Source of the DNA: Trichuris trichiura
Taxonomy: Eukaryota; Nematoda; Enoplea; Trichinellida; Trichuridae
Direction of reading: 5' to 3'
NCBI GenBank assembly: GCA_037903355.1
Contig: JBAJFE010000025.1
Span: 930,001-994,000, forward strand
DNA: 64,000 bases
In this document: positions 11,776 through 21,652 of the stretch, piece after piece
How the letters are laid out: the number at the start of each line of letters is the position of its first letter
Numbering within the stretch: position 1 is the stretch's first letter
Made by a program: the position numbers and the translations under genes
Notes under the pieces: model-generated
Seen by the model: the letters and a program-made list of their open reading frames with translations, nothing else
Database searches by the model: none
Told to the model about the DNA's origin: nothing

Positions 11776-12650
11776 AAATATACCAAGTTGGTGAACTATG
11801 AAGGCTGGTTGACCGTTAATGAGATGGTGTGGAATAATGATAAGTCATTTAACCAGGAAGCTGCGCACACATGTGAAGATATGATTCGGCTAGGTGCTCT
11901 GCTAAGCAATATCTCTACAGAGTGCAGTTTGGATAGAACATGACTTTTCCGTTGGCGATTACAGCTTATGGATGCATTTGGTCGTACTGGTTTTTCAAGA
12001 ATGAAATGAGAAATCTGCCTATTTATAAGGCGAAGAGCAGAGACGATTGTTCTGACAGTGCGATGGGTCATTCTATGTACTTCAGCCAATTAAATTTATT
12101 TCGTTGGGAGAGTTTTGTTCGTATTATGTTGTCTCCGCGTAATATCGCACTGTTAAGAAAATAAAACTGATTAGATGATATTTGCTTGTTGCGAATTTAA
12201 TGGCTCAGTTCTTGCTACTTTCCAGTGTACAATTAGTTCTAGGCTTGAACACCATTGAGACTAAGTCGATCGAGCGTAAAGATCGTTTAGTGTTATAAGC
12301 TTAGCGTAGCCCCTGAGCTGTGCTTATACTTACAAGTTTTAGTGTAGTTTAAATAGGCTGAGCGTATGCGTGCTTATAATTGGAATATTAGGCTCGCAAT
12401 CATAACTGAAGCATAGGTGTGGTGAACCTAAACCTGCATAGGCGTATGAGACGAAGCTAGCGTGAGCTGAAAATTAGGCTTTTAAGGTCAACATATCAGT
12501 ACGTGAATTCATGCTTGTATACCAAGGTAGGCATATTGGTGATAAGCCTTACGTAAATTTAGCTTCATAAGACTCACTGAAAAGAACGTGTACTTAAGTT
12601 TATGCAGGGTTTAGGGTATGTTTGGAGCTAAGATGAGATGTAGAATTGGT
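11776..12650. other. Intergenic, nothing recognised
   Basis: Mixed-composition sequence between the helicase remnant and the VPS51 exon. No supported gene. Several GAAGATATG octamers typical of the adjacent repeat family occur up to about 11880. Confidence 0.35.
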
Positions 12651-13013
12651 TTATTCTCTTTCGCATACAAGACTCACCAAAGTTGGTTCCATTAGCTGAG
12701 GCTCAACGCATCTTTGAACGGCGCTCGAAACAACTTCGTCTAACAGATTAAGAATGAGCGATTCATCAACGACGAAGCGCCAAAGGAACAGTTGCAAATA
12801 GTGGCAGTCGATTTGCAACTGCTGTAGTCCAAATTTGCTGTACGTGCGAAGGCGTACAACTTCCAGAAATGTTTTCAAGCATATCTTAACTATTCCACTC
12901 GTTACGGAAATTTTTGTGAAATCCGCACGGATATCGTAGTCAACGCGTTCGTTCCACAGTTTTCCAAACGTATTGTTGAACGCTGGTGTCCCGTATGCAC
13001 CATTTCCAACATT
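12651..13013 (-). pseudogene. VPS51: VPS51 C-terminal exon, rest of the gene not found
   Basis: VPS51 is a subunit of the GARP and EARP tethering complexes at the trans-Golgi network and recycling endosomes. A 120-codon frame on the minus strand reads NERVDYDIRADFTKISVTSG, IVKICLKTFLEVVRLRT, FGLQQLQIDCHYLQLFLWRF, then LMEPTLVSLVCERE and a stop. That is the conserved end of VPS51, including the family-typical end at CER. The sequence immediately upstream is TTCATAG, a good 3' splice site, so this can be read as the last exon in phase 0. The other exons (about 650 codons) are not visible upstream, where repeat block A begins. It is either an orphan fragment cut off by the repeat or the last exon of a gene interrupted by repeats. 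Confidence 0.7.
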
Positions 13014-13209
13014 CTATGAATGCAGACTTAGAGAACAATTAGCCACTAAAAGTTTCAACCGCCTTAAAAAGAAGTAAATTTTAAAAAGAACTTCTAATAT
13101 AACCTATATGTGAAAGCGCACGTTTTCTGAAATCTTAAGTCTATAAAAGCGCTATGGAAATATATCACGTTGTCAGATGAGTATCAGATGGCATTCAAAT
13201 AGGTAATAA

Positions 13210-15055
13210 CGACTTTTGTTTCACAACAAGCTGTTTCATAAGTAAGCTCAGCTTTTACAGCGAATCCTGAATTCGTAGTTGTCTCGAAAATACTATGCGG
13301 CTACATCGCTCAGCAGCGCAATACCAGAGAGCACAGCTTACAAATTCGCAATATCTTTGTTTAGGCAGAGCTTAGAAAAGAAGCTATTCATCCGTCTTAA
13401 AAATCACCCTAATCAACTAGTAAAAAATGGAACACTTTCCATAAGACACCGTGCACTTGCGAAAAGTATTTCTCATGTATTTACACGCAGTGATCAACTG
13501 TACCTGCGAACATCCAATTGGGATACTGTAATAGTGCTGCCACGTACTGCATTAGCCAGATTTAGCCGTTGTTGGACGGTGGTCGGATGGGATAACCGAT
13601 TCAGCGAATTGCTGACGTGACTGAGACGATATTAAGCTCGTACAGTTTATCAGGAAGCACCGAGATTGCTTTATAACGAGGCGAATGCCGACTATAGGTC
13701 TCAACGGCCAAAACAGCGGTTGGTTGGAAGTAGAAACAACACAACCATCAGCCGCTCTGCATACGATATCAAAGAGACCTTTCAGTAGCACTGTTGGATG
13801 TACATGGACCAGACTGCAAGCCAGTAGCGACGGGTTCCTAAGGCTGTCGTCAAGCGGCTGGCTTCGTTGCCTCAACTGTGGCTGTCCAGAAGAACTGGAC
13901 GAAATTCAGCTATTGGCAAGAAGCTACAAAGATATTGCTGAGAAAACAGAGCCCAATAGTTGGAGAAGTAATTTCGCCGTTGCCGACTTGTTGCTGAAGA
14001 GCACAACTAAACCTGAGTCTTGCTCCGTTCGCCGCTCGTGGGACGCTGGACGAAGAAGAAGTGCAAGCAACGTCAACCATTCGGATCAGTTTAACACCAT
14101 CCAAGGTGCAGTCAAGATGGAATCGCCACGCAAGATATTTAACACCATGGCATTGCCCAAATGGTAAAGTTAGAACTCAAATACTATCAACGTTTGAACA
14201 AGGCTTTTGCGCTAATTATAAATGGGCCCTTATTGTTGGCTAACGCTGTTTGCTTTGAACAGTGAACATCGTTGCCGCAGCAACAGAAGTAAATGAAGAA
14301 GAAAGTAGCCTGCGCACAGATACTCGGTACGGTAAACGAGCAGTAAAGTCTCAAAACCTGTACGCTCGTTTTCACTTTGGCCGGCGACATTGCTGACCCG
14401 TGAGTTGATGGAAGATATATCCGACTGACCAAGTGGAAGGTGCGAAGTCCTGCCAGTGAGCGAGCATGAACAACGGCGAACTGCCGAGCCCGGTGAGGGA
14501 CTATTTTTTTAAACTTGTTCATTGACCCAGAGCCGGCAAAACACTTAACTGCAGTGATGCTGGCGAATTGGGTGCTATTGTTTGCTCGCTGCTTGACCAT
14601 CCAACTCTGTCAGCCGCGTCAATCGCAAAGCAGAGTTGGTCAAGAAAGGTACTGGCGGGCGCAAGACGAAGCTAATGATATCGCGGAGGGTGCTATGGGA
14701 GATCGCCGGTGCAGCTTTTCAACAGGGCATATGCTCTGAAAAGCTGTAGCTACCCTGATGATATGAGCAACGGAGCCATTGCCAGCCCGGGACTGGCTCT
14801 GTTTAGTCAGTACGACGCCTTTGCGTTCAAAAGATATGCGAAGAGCAGTTCCCGGGCTGGCAACGGAGCCATTGCCAGCCCGGGACTGGCTCTGTTTAGT
14901 CAGTACGACGCCTTTGCGTTCAAAAGATATGCCTGTTCGACATCCTCCATTGCTCGTCAGCTTGAACAACACTGTGTGGATGAGCCAAAATCGCACAGCA
15001 AGTTTCTTCGTTCATCGGCTGACTTGGCTGTAGAAGTTGACGCGTGAACTTCTAT
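13210..15055 (+). repeat. Composite repeat block A, part 1 (paired with block B)
   Basis: About 1.8 kb closely matches 54105-55500 and beyond in the same orientation. It starts near CTGTTTCATAAG and includes TTAGCCGTTGTTGGA and the AAGATATTTAACACC region. The longest open frame (13685-14167) has the segment CLNCGCPEELDEIQLLARSY and resembles no family I know. In block B this frame has a three-base insertion that keeps phase, but also a CAA to TAA stop. The 3' part (14385-15055) is an early copy of the ~600 bp hairpin unit seen later at 19.1-20.1 kb. Confidence 0.75.
14766..14945 (+). repeat. 93 bp tandem duplication with a GC-rich perfect hairpin
   Basis: The segment CAACGGAGCCATTGCCAGCC ... 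AAAAGATATGC at 14768 is repeated from 14861, an offset of 93 bp. At the junction, CCCGGGCTGGCAA (14851-14863) pairs with TTGCCAGCCCGGG (14872-14884) across an eight-base loop, giving a 13 bp perfect stem. This is the local version of the hairpin cassette found in the other copies. Confidence 0.75.
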
Positions 15056-17094
15056 GAAAGGCACGTGTATGGTAGCACTGCCGTTTCGTATGAAAAGATT
15101 AAAACGCTACTGGATGACACCTCTCTTTCGAAGATATTAATCGCGTCGCACGGGAAATTGTTATTTTCGTCCGCGCGTGACTAACGCCGATCGCCCAACC
15201 TTCTGCTCGCAAGATTGTTTGTGCGCTACAGTTGGTGACTCATGAGTGATTTGAACTTCATCTTGGTCTCACTAAACAGTAATGCCAAGAATGTGCGTCC
15301 GCTACAAATGGTGACCTGTGAGTGATTGGCCATAGTGTTTGACCATGTTTGTCAACGTCGTCGTCCTGAGCGAAGAGAGATGGCGCTGTTAAAGCAAATC
15401 AGGACCGACAAAAAATACTAACGACCGAAAATAGCGTTAATGGTCACGCAGATGTAGAACACTGCTTTATCTCAGGTGGCCATGGTTGATGAGTGTTAAA
15501 ATTGTGAGCGGAATTTGAAACAAAGTCGTTAAAGCTGCGTTCATTTCTCGAGTGATTATTGTTGTCGCGAAATATGAATGAACTCGGTAATTTTCTGTCA
15601 ATACTTCTCGATTCATAATAAACTGTTTCCACTCGCATTTCTAGCGTTTTCGCAGCACTGAAAATGGCGCAGTCGCAATTTTTTCTTTTTCTACGACAGT
15701 GACTGAAATAGTGACGTAATTCCTCTGTCGCTTGCGCTGTTAATATCGTTTGTAAGGCAGAAAGTATCTTGTAGCGCATTTGCACCTGTACATTATTAGC
15801 GCTATCCGCAAGAAATCTTATTGGTCCCGTATTGTAGTGAAGTCAGCTGTCGTTGTTACCGCTATATAACAGCAGGTTTCGCGTCGCTCTACAGTTTCAC
15901 TCTTGCTCTGGTCTTGTTAAACGGTTAACTCAAGATTGCTGTTTGTCCACTAAAGGAGGTGACCCGCTAGGAGAACCGATTTGACAGTCGCTGTCGCTAA
16001 TAAACTATCTCCTTTGGCTCGCATTCCGTGAGACTATGGTTCGCTGAGTTCGCGCTTTTTAAAATTACGGTGTCAGCGACAAAATTTTATCCCACCATCG
16101 TAGCCCTGACCGATACCGCCGCAGCAGAAATCGACGATGATCTGTTAGAACCATGCGGTGAGGCTGCATATGAACATCTTAACTCCAAGTTACTCGAGGG
16201 GTTCATGCTGTCAAAGGAAGATCGTTTCCGTTCCCTCATTGAAACTACCGCAGGAATTCGCAACGGTGGCCCCAGGGAGACTGGAAGGGGGTTCTGAATG
16301 CTAAGGAGGCCTTTGGGGTCCGCCGGTTGTGCCCATACATCCTCTTTCCTAATTTTACTTTTCTCCTGAGAACGCAGAGCAAGCAATTCGTCTATATCAC
16401 AGAGCATAGACAGAAGAACTTGTCACCATCGCAGCGTGGCGCATCTGATACAAAGAAGCCCTGCTGCATTGTGGCTAAGTCATTGACAATTGGCAGAGGT
16501 TGGCTGAATACTGAATAAGGCTACGCTACTTCTCCCTTTGGCCACGACTCGAAGCCGTTCGGAAGAGCCGTACAGTTGTTGCATTCAGTAGCTGGTGGAA
16601 CACTTGACGTTGCGTCATCAGCGGACGCCGTGAACCGAGAAACATGAAGGTCAGAAGGTACTGACACCAGGCAACGTAGTCCTTTCTTTTACCTTGGGTG
16701 GTTGCTGTCATCAGCTCACGGAATTTTACGTCTTCACTGTCCATACTTTGTTCCAGGTCAGTTGCTTCAAAAATTCGATGATTACAAGTTTTCGTGAACC
16801 CTATCAAAGGTCAAATCTTTGCGGAAAGGACATAAAGGTAACCGTTACGTAATTTCCGTTTAGGCTTTCATTTTGTCAGTAGCTTCTTACCGTCTGTAGA
16901 TTAGAAAGGGTTCTAATAAATGTTAAGGCAGTTTGTAAGGTGATGAAGCTCTTTCTTGTTTGACTTAAAAGTTGGAGAGGAGGGAAAGAGAAAGGAGAGA
17001 CCAAAGAGCCATGTATACAACAACATGGCGCTATGAGTAGGGTGATTGCGTGGGCTACTGGCTAGGTGGTTGCAGCGTCGGTCTCAGGCGTAAT
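15056..17094. other. Block A, part 2: segment not shared with B or C
   Basis: This part of block A has no counterpart in blocks B or C. It contains the Gag remnant at 15990-16297 and a TATA-like GCTATATAACAGC at about 15862. It may be the remains of an LTR retrotransposon inserted in the repeat. Terminal repeats could not be identified by eye. Confidence 0.45.
15990..16297 (+). pseudogene. LTR-retrotransposon Gag fragment (Gypsy-like)
   Basis: One frame reads VRLWFAEFALFKI, SATKFYPTIVALTD, DLLEPCGEAAYEHLNSKLLE, then LSKEDRFRSLIETT. The spacing of LWFAE, TKFY, YEHLNSKL and the S-K-E-D-R-F-R-S-L block is the pattern of the capsid N-terminal part of metazoan Gypsy-type Gag proteins. The frame stops soon after, and no protease, RT or integrase follows. 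It is therefore a short, inactive remnant. Confidence 0.6.
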
Positions 17095-20000
17095 GGGAAA
17101 AAAACGCTGTGGCTTACTGTGTTTACCTAAACGATCAGTAGGTACTATGAAAAAAAACCGACTTTTCGTTAAAGCGAAAATATTTCAACGTGTCGCTTGA
17201 AAACTATCTTTCCTGCAAGGTGAAAACTTTGCGGCGGTCACACCAGCCGCGTAGTTGGCTGGAAGCTGATGCAATAATGGAAGAAAAGTCTCGCGCGATA
17301 GCATTCTTCGAGCATAATTTCTATTTTTGTTTGAGCTCCACGTACTCTGGCAGTGTAGTACACGTTCTACGAGCTTCCAAAACGCTGACATGGCTAAGGC
17401 CATTGCTCTCTGCTGAAAAAGCTGTACGTACAAGAACTGCTCCCTGCCAGCAGCTTAGATCTTCAAGCATAGCATAAACTTATTTTTTTATGGATGAATG
17501 CCGGCGTTGTCAGTCACTTTACGGAAAGTTTTCTGTGAAAACTGTGCGACGTCTTCGACTCCAAACGTTGAGTTAATAATATTTCCCGTTGATGAACAGA
17601 AAATGGTGACATTTATGGGCGTAAATAAGTTCGCGAACGCTCACGCGCCTCCCTAAGAAGAAGCTTTATTTTGAAGAGGAGCGGTTAATCATGGCAGTTC
17701 AATTTCGCTTTCCAGCGTGCTTGTTGGCCAATTATTTTCATGCCTGCTGGCAAAGCAATCGAGACTGGGAAGTACGAATGAATTCCGCATGTTATTCTCA
17801 CGCTCTTGCACTGAATTAAAGCCTATTTCTTCATTGTACCTGCGGGTATGTCGTACGGTATATTATGCTTCTACTGACATTCTATGCGTGCTTACCGCTT
17901 CGAATGGAGGGCAGCAATCTCTTTGCGACCCTCAATTGTTCGTGAACTTTGCTACAAAGATATTGAAGCTGTGGAGTTCGTTGAAAAACATTGATTTGGC
18001 TGCGACTAAGCTAACGTCCGATAACAGCTTAAATGACGACAATGCGGATGTAGCGGATGGTCAGCTTTGAAAGATATCTCTGAAAGTAAGAAAACAACGA
18101 CGCTGTGTTGAACATTTTACCAGTGAGACACGTAATGGCAGCAATGGGCCTTTGCTGGCCAACGGTCGGCCAGGCCCATGCCAGTGTCACGACGGAGGAC
18201 AAAGCTGTGCTGAACTTCGGCCTATGTCAACAATCGAAGCAACTGGACTTAAGTCAGCTATAGGTAATAAAAGAAAACGATATTATGTAAGGAATTGTAC
18301 GTAAGCGCTTGCTCGCCACTGAATGTGCTTGCCAGGTGGAAATGATATTGGATGAGAATAATGAGAAGAGAAGTTGAGCAAAGTTGACTTCGACTATATC
18401 TAGGGAAGCCAATACTTCCTTCAGGAGGACATCCAATGGTCTCTGCAGCACTCTATAACCTAACGAGTGAAGTGCAGCAGTGGCGTTGCTGAGGTGCACG
18501 TGCTGTCACCGTTGAATTGTCCGGGGACAAAAAAGACACTGGCGAAAGTGACCAGCGAAATTAAAGATATGGCGAAGAAGGGTCGGTGGCGCAGTGTCGC
18601 ACTGGTTTTAACGGAAACAGTGGCATCAGTTATGGATCCATTCGTTGAGCTGGAATACTTCGGTATTGCGCTGCCTCATTGAAAATGTTGCACGCCTTGT
18701 TGCCATTGGATAGTCCATGGAGAAGAAACGTACTGGCGAAAGCTACCAAAGAAATTAAAGATATGGCGAAAGGTCGTTGGCGCAATGCCACATTGTCTTT
18801 AACCGAAACAATGGCATCAGTTATGAATCCATTCGTTGAGCTGTCTCCTCGCTGGATGAATGAAAGTGGCAAAGGGCAATGACCAGCTTCATGATATAAA
18901 TACAGTGACACTTTTGGAAACTGCTCATTGCACAAGTGTGTATCTGGTCATCCTTACCTAAAGAAAAGATATTCAAGCTACATCCCAGAACGGACTAGGA
19001 GCGGTATCCACACAGTAGTGAATGAACCACCTGGAAAGGAAATACTGCCAGGCACGTGCGCCATTATTGTGGAGAAAATCAGTAGTATACATCATGGGCA
19101 TGTGGGTGGGGCCACGCATTTTACTACGATCACCAAGTTGTGGAAGCTCCGCGAACTATATGCGCTGCTGGATAAGAAAGGTAGTAGAGCGCGAAAGGTG
19201 AAGCGCTGGTGCAGCTTTTCACTAAGACACGGCTTGAAAAGCTATGGCTGCTACGATCATATGAATAATAGAGCCAATGCCAAGCTTGCATTGGCTCTGT
19301 TCTTGAATGAACATGCATTCGTGTTCAAAAGATATGCAAAGTGCAGTGGGAGCGTGTTCGAGTTGCTCCCACTGCTCTTCCGCTTGAAGAACACTGTTTG
19401 GATGAGGCAAAAGGCACATAAACGATTATGCAAAGGTTATGCCTTTGTCACAATTGGTGACCGGTGAGTTGATTTAAAGTATATCCTACGATATGGGGCG
19501 TACGAAGCCGGACGCACCAAGTAGAAGGCGCCAAGTCCTGTCAGTGCGCCCACTTGAACAATGACAAAGGTCGTGCCCGGTGAGGGACTATAGTTTTAAA
19601 CTTGTTCATTGATCCAAAGCCAGCGGAGCAATTACCTAGAGCACTGCTGACAAGTTGGATGCTGTTGTTTGCTCGGCGCTTGACTATCTAACTCTGCCAG
19701 GCGCACGGCAAAGCAGACTTGGACAAGAAAGGTACTGGAGAGCGAAAGACTAACCTAAAGATATATGGAAAAGGATGCTATGGCGTTGCGCCGGTGCAGC
19801 TATTCAACAGGGCATATGCTTTGAAAAGCTGTGGCTACTATGATGATATAAAGAATGAAGCCGTTCCCAGTTTGCCACTGGCTCTATTTTTAAATGAACA
19901 CGCGTATGTGTTCAAACGATATTCGAAGTGCGGTGGGAGCTAGTTCGAAATGCATCCACTGCTAGTTCGTTTGAACAGTGCTGTGTGGATGAGCCAAAAC

Positions 20001-20640
20001 GGCAAAGCAAGTTTCCTCGTTCATCGGCTGACTTGACCGTAGAAGATAGTGCTTCTTTGCTGTTGAAGCGTGGATACCGTGTTAAGAAGCAACGTGAAAA
20101 AACGCGCCTTTCATTCGTTCAGCTTGGACGACATCTGAGAATGTGAAGGCTACTACAAGTGGCACCTTTGTGGTAGTTGTTTGGTTACATGAAAACTTCA
20201 TGCCGCCGAAGGTGACAGACGAACGTTCAAACGACGGATGATAGCTCCCTTCAGACCACATTAATGGCGGTTTGAGGCAGCATTGTTTTGGAACGCGAAT
20301 GAATAGCGGCGATGTGCGTTTGCTGAGCGCGTGTAACTTTGTCGATTCAAACTTGAATTGACTGTGTATTTTCCATTTTCTGCATTTGGAATAAACGATG
20401 ATTTTGCAAGCGGCTCTTCCAATAGATTCTTTCAGCCAGTACGCACTTATTTAGAATACACGTTCTCTTCACGGGCGTCTGAGTTTATAATGACGTAAAA
20501 GACGTTAGCTCGTAAAGTGACTTATTCCAAGTGGTTATAGTTGGATAGCAGCAAAAGTCTCGTCATTGGAGGTGTGTTTTGCAAGGGATCGCTCGGATTG
20601 TAGAAAAATAATTGACTTGCCAGTCTCGTGCCTACTGTGA
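17095..20640 (+). repeat. Composite repeat block A, parts 3-5 (paired with inverted block C)
   Basis: About 3.5 kb is repeated in reverse orientation at 58990-63000. One end is near GGCTTACTGTGTTTACCTAAA (17110) and the other near TCGTGCCTACTGT (20630). It includes an open frame at 17717-18070, a strong hairpin at 18147-18180 (ATGGGCCT ... AGGCCCAT with inner TGGCC/GGCCA), a two-unit tandem array (18480-18880) and two ~600 bp hairpin units (about 19150-19600 and 19600-20150). No recognised transposon protein is encoded. The 17717 frame keeps phase between copies (LVGQLFSCLLAKQSRLGSTN in both), so weak coding constraint cannot be excluded. Confidence 0.8.
18480..18880 (+). repeat. Tandem array of ~200 bp units, two copies
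   Basis: Unit 1 (about 18490-18680) and unit 2 (about 18690-18850) share ACTGGCGAAAG, GAAATTAAAGATATGGCGAA and GGCATCAGTTATG with ATCCATTCGTTGAGCTG. In one frame they read KTLAKVTSEIKDMAKKGRWR and NVLAKATKEIKDMAKGRWRN. The one-codon difference (KKG against KG) keeps phase. Block C carries three such units in the opposite orientation. No similarity to a known protein is apparent. Confidence 0.75.
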
Positions 20641-20644
20641 AGTA

Positions 20645-20888
20645 CAGTTGAACCTCCAATGTTGACCACTTTTATATGGCGACCACCTTCCTAAGTTGAC
20701 TGAATTTTGACCAGTTGGTTTGTCCACACGTTAATAAGCGCAAGGACAGCCTGTAGACGTTAACCGCCTCCATAAGTGGGAAGTTGACCTCTTCAGCCGT
20801 GTCGAGGTATATGGACGCAGTGCTAGTTTTCTCTCTGTAAGTTGACCAGTCTGTTGAATGGAGAACTTACGGAGGTTCAGTTTAACTG
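20645..20888. mobile_element. Pogo/Tigger-type MITE with TA target duplication
   Basis: The left end CAGTTGAACCTCC and the right end GGAGGTTCAGTTTAACTG are inverted terminal repeats. The dinucleotide TA flanks both sides (20643-20644 and 20889-20890). Inside are repeated GTTGACC/AAGTTGAC motifs (for example TTTTGACCAGTTGGT). A CAGT... terminus with a TA duplication fits Tc1/mariner-superfamily pogo elements. At 244 bp it has no transposase and is non-autonomous. Confidence 0.75.
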
Positions 20889-21652
20889 TATATATAATTA
20901 TATATAGAGTAAACGTTTGAAATCAAGCAATCTTTAGAGTATTAGAAATGTTTAGGCGATGTTTGAGAGTCTTAGTATTTCGTACATTTCCTGTGCATTC
21001 TATACAAAGTCGAACGATAGACGCGAGCAAAGTATTAAATCAAGCATCTTTAGCTATGCCACTGCAAGCCTACACTTGCGACCCCTACAAGACAAAGTCG
21101 ATTGTTTCCTCGCTACTTTTTCGGATATACGGTGCTTACGTCTCGGCTTAGGGCTTAAGCTATGGCGGAACAGCACATCCGACAAGGATACGAGAAAACC
21201 TGGGCGTTTTGGTAATAGAACCTTGGCGGCCAACGTGCTCTACCTGTATAGTAATTATACTTCTTTAGACGATTTTCATTTTTTAGCATCGTGACCGATT
21301 TGGATGATCGAAGATACGTTCTACCTTACCTGTTGTTAGTCGGCAATTCGCAACCAAAGCTGACGTCATGGCTTGTTGACGATGCGTGCCAAAGATGTCG
21401 TAACGAAGAATCGCGTACGTAAAAAAATCCATTTCTTTTGCAACAACAGTAAATTAAAACTATTTGTGCAAATTAGAGGGATGTTGCGCCAACGTTGTCC
21501 TCGCGAGCAGCAATATACTTTCATTGAGTCCGCTTACGTTGCGCACAGCACAGCACAGCGCATTGCAAAAATGCTAATAATCAAAAGACGAAGAAGCCAT
21601 TAGACACCGGTTGAATTGTACACTCTTATCGTTATCTACGTTTCGCTCTATT
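20889..21652. other. Intergenic 3' of chitin synthase, nothing recognised
   Basis: About 0.76 kb between the MITE and the chitin synthase stop codon. It presumably contains the 3' UTR of that gene. No further gene or repeat is supported. Confidence 0.4.

Noticed and set aside
15444..15785. 113-codon open frame on the minus strand
   Set aside because: No similarity recognised. It lies in repeat-derived DNA and shows no supporting signals.
16526..16807. 93-codon open frame on the minus strand in block A
   Set aside because: No recognisable domain, no splice context and no counterpart in other copies. It is probably fortuitous.
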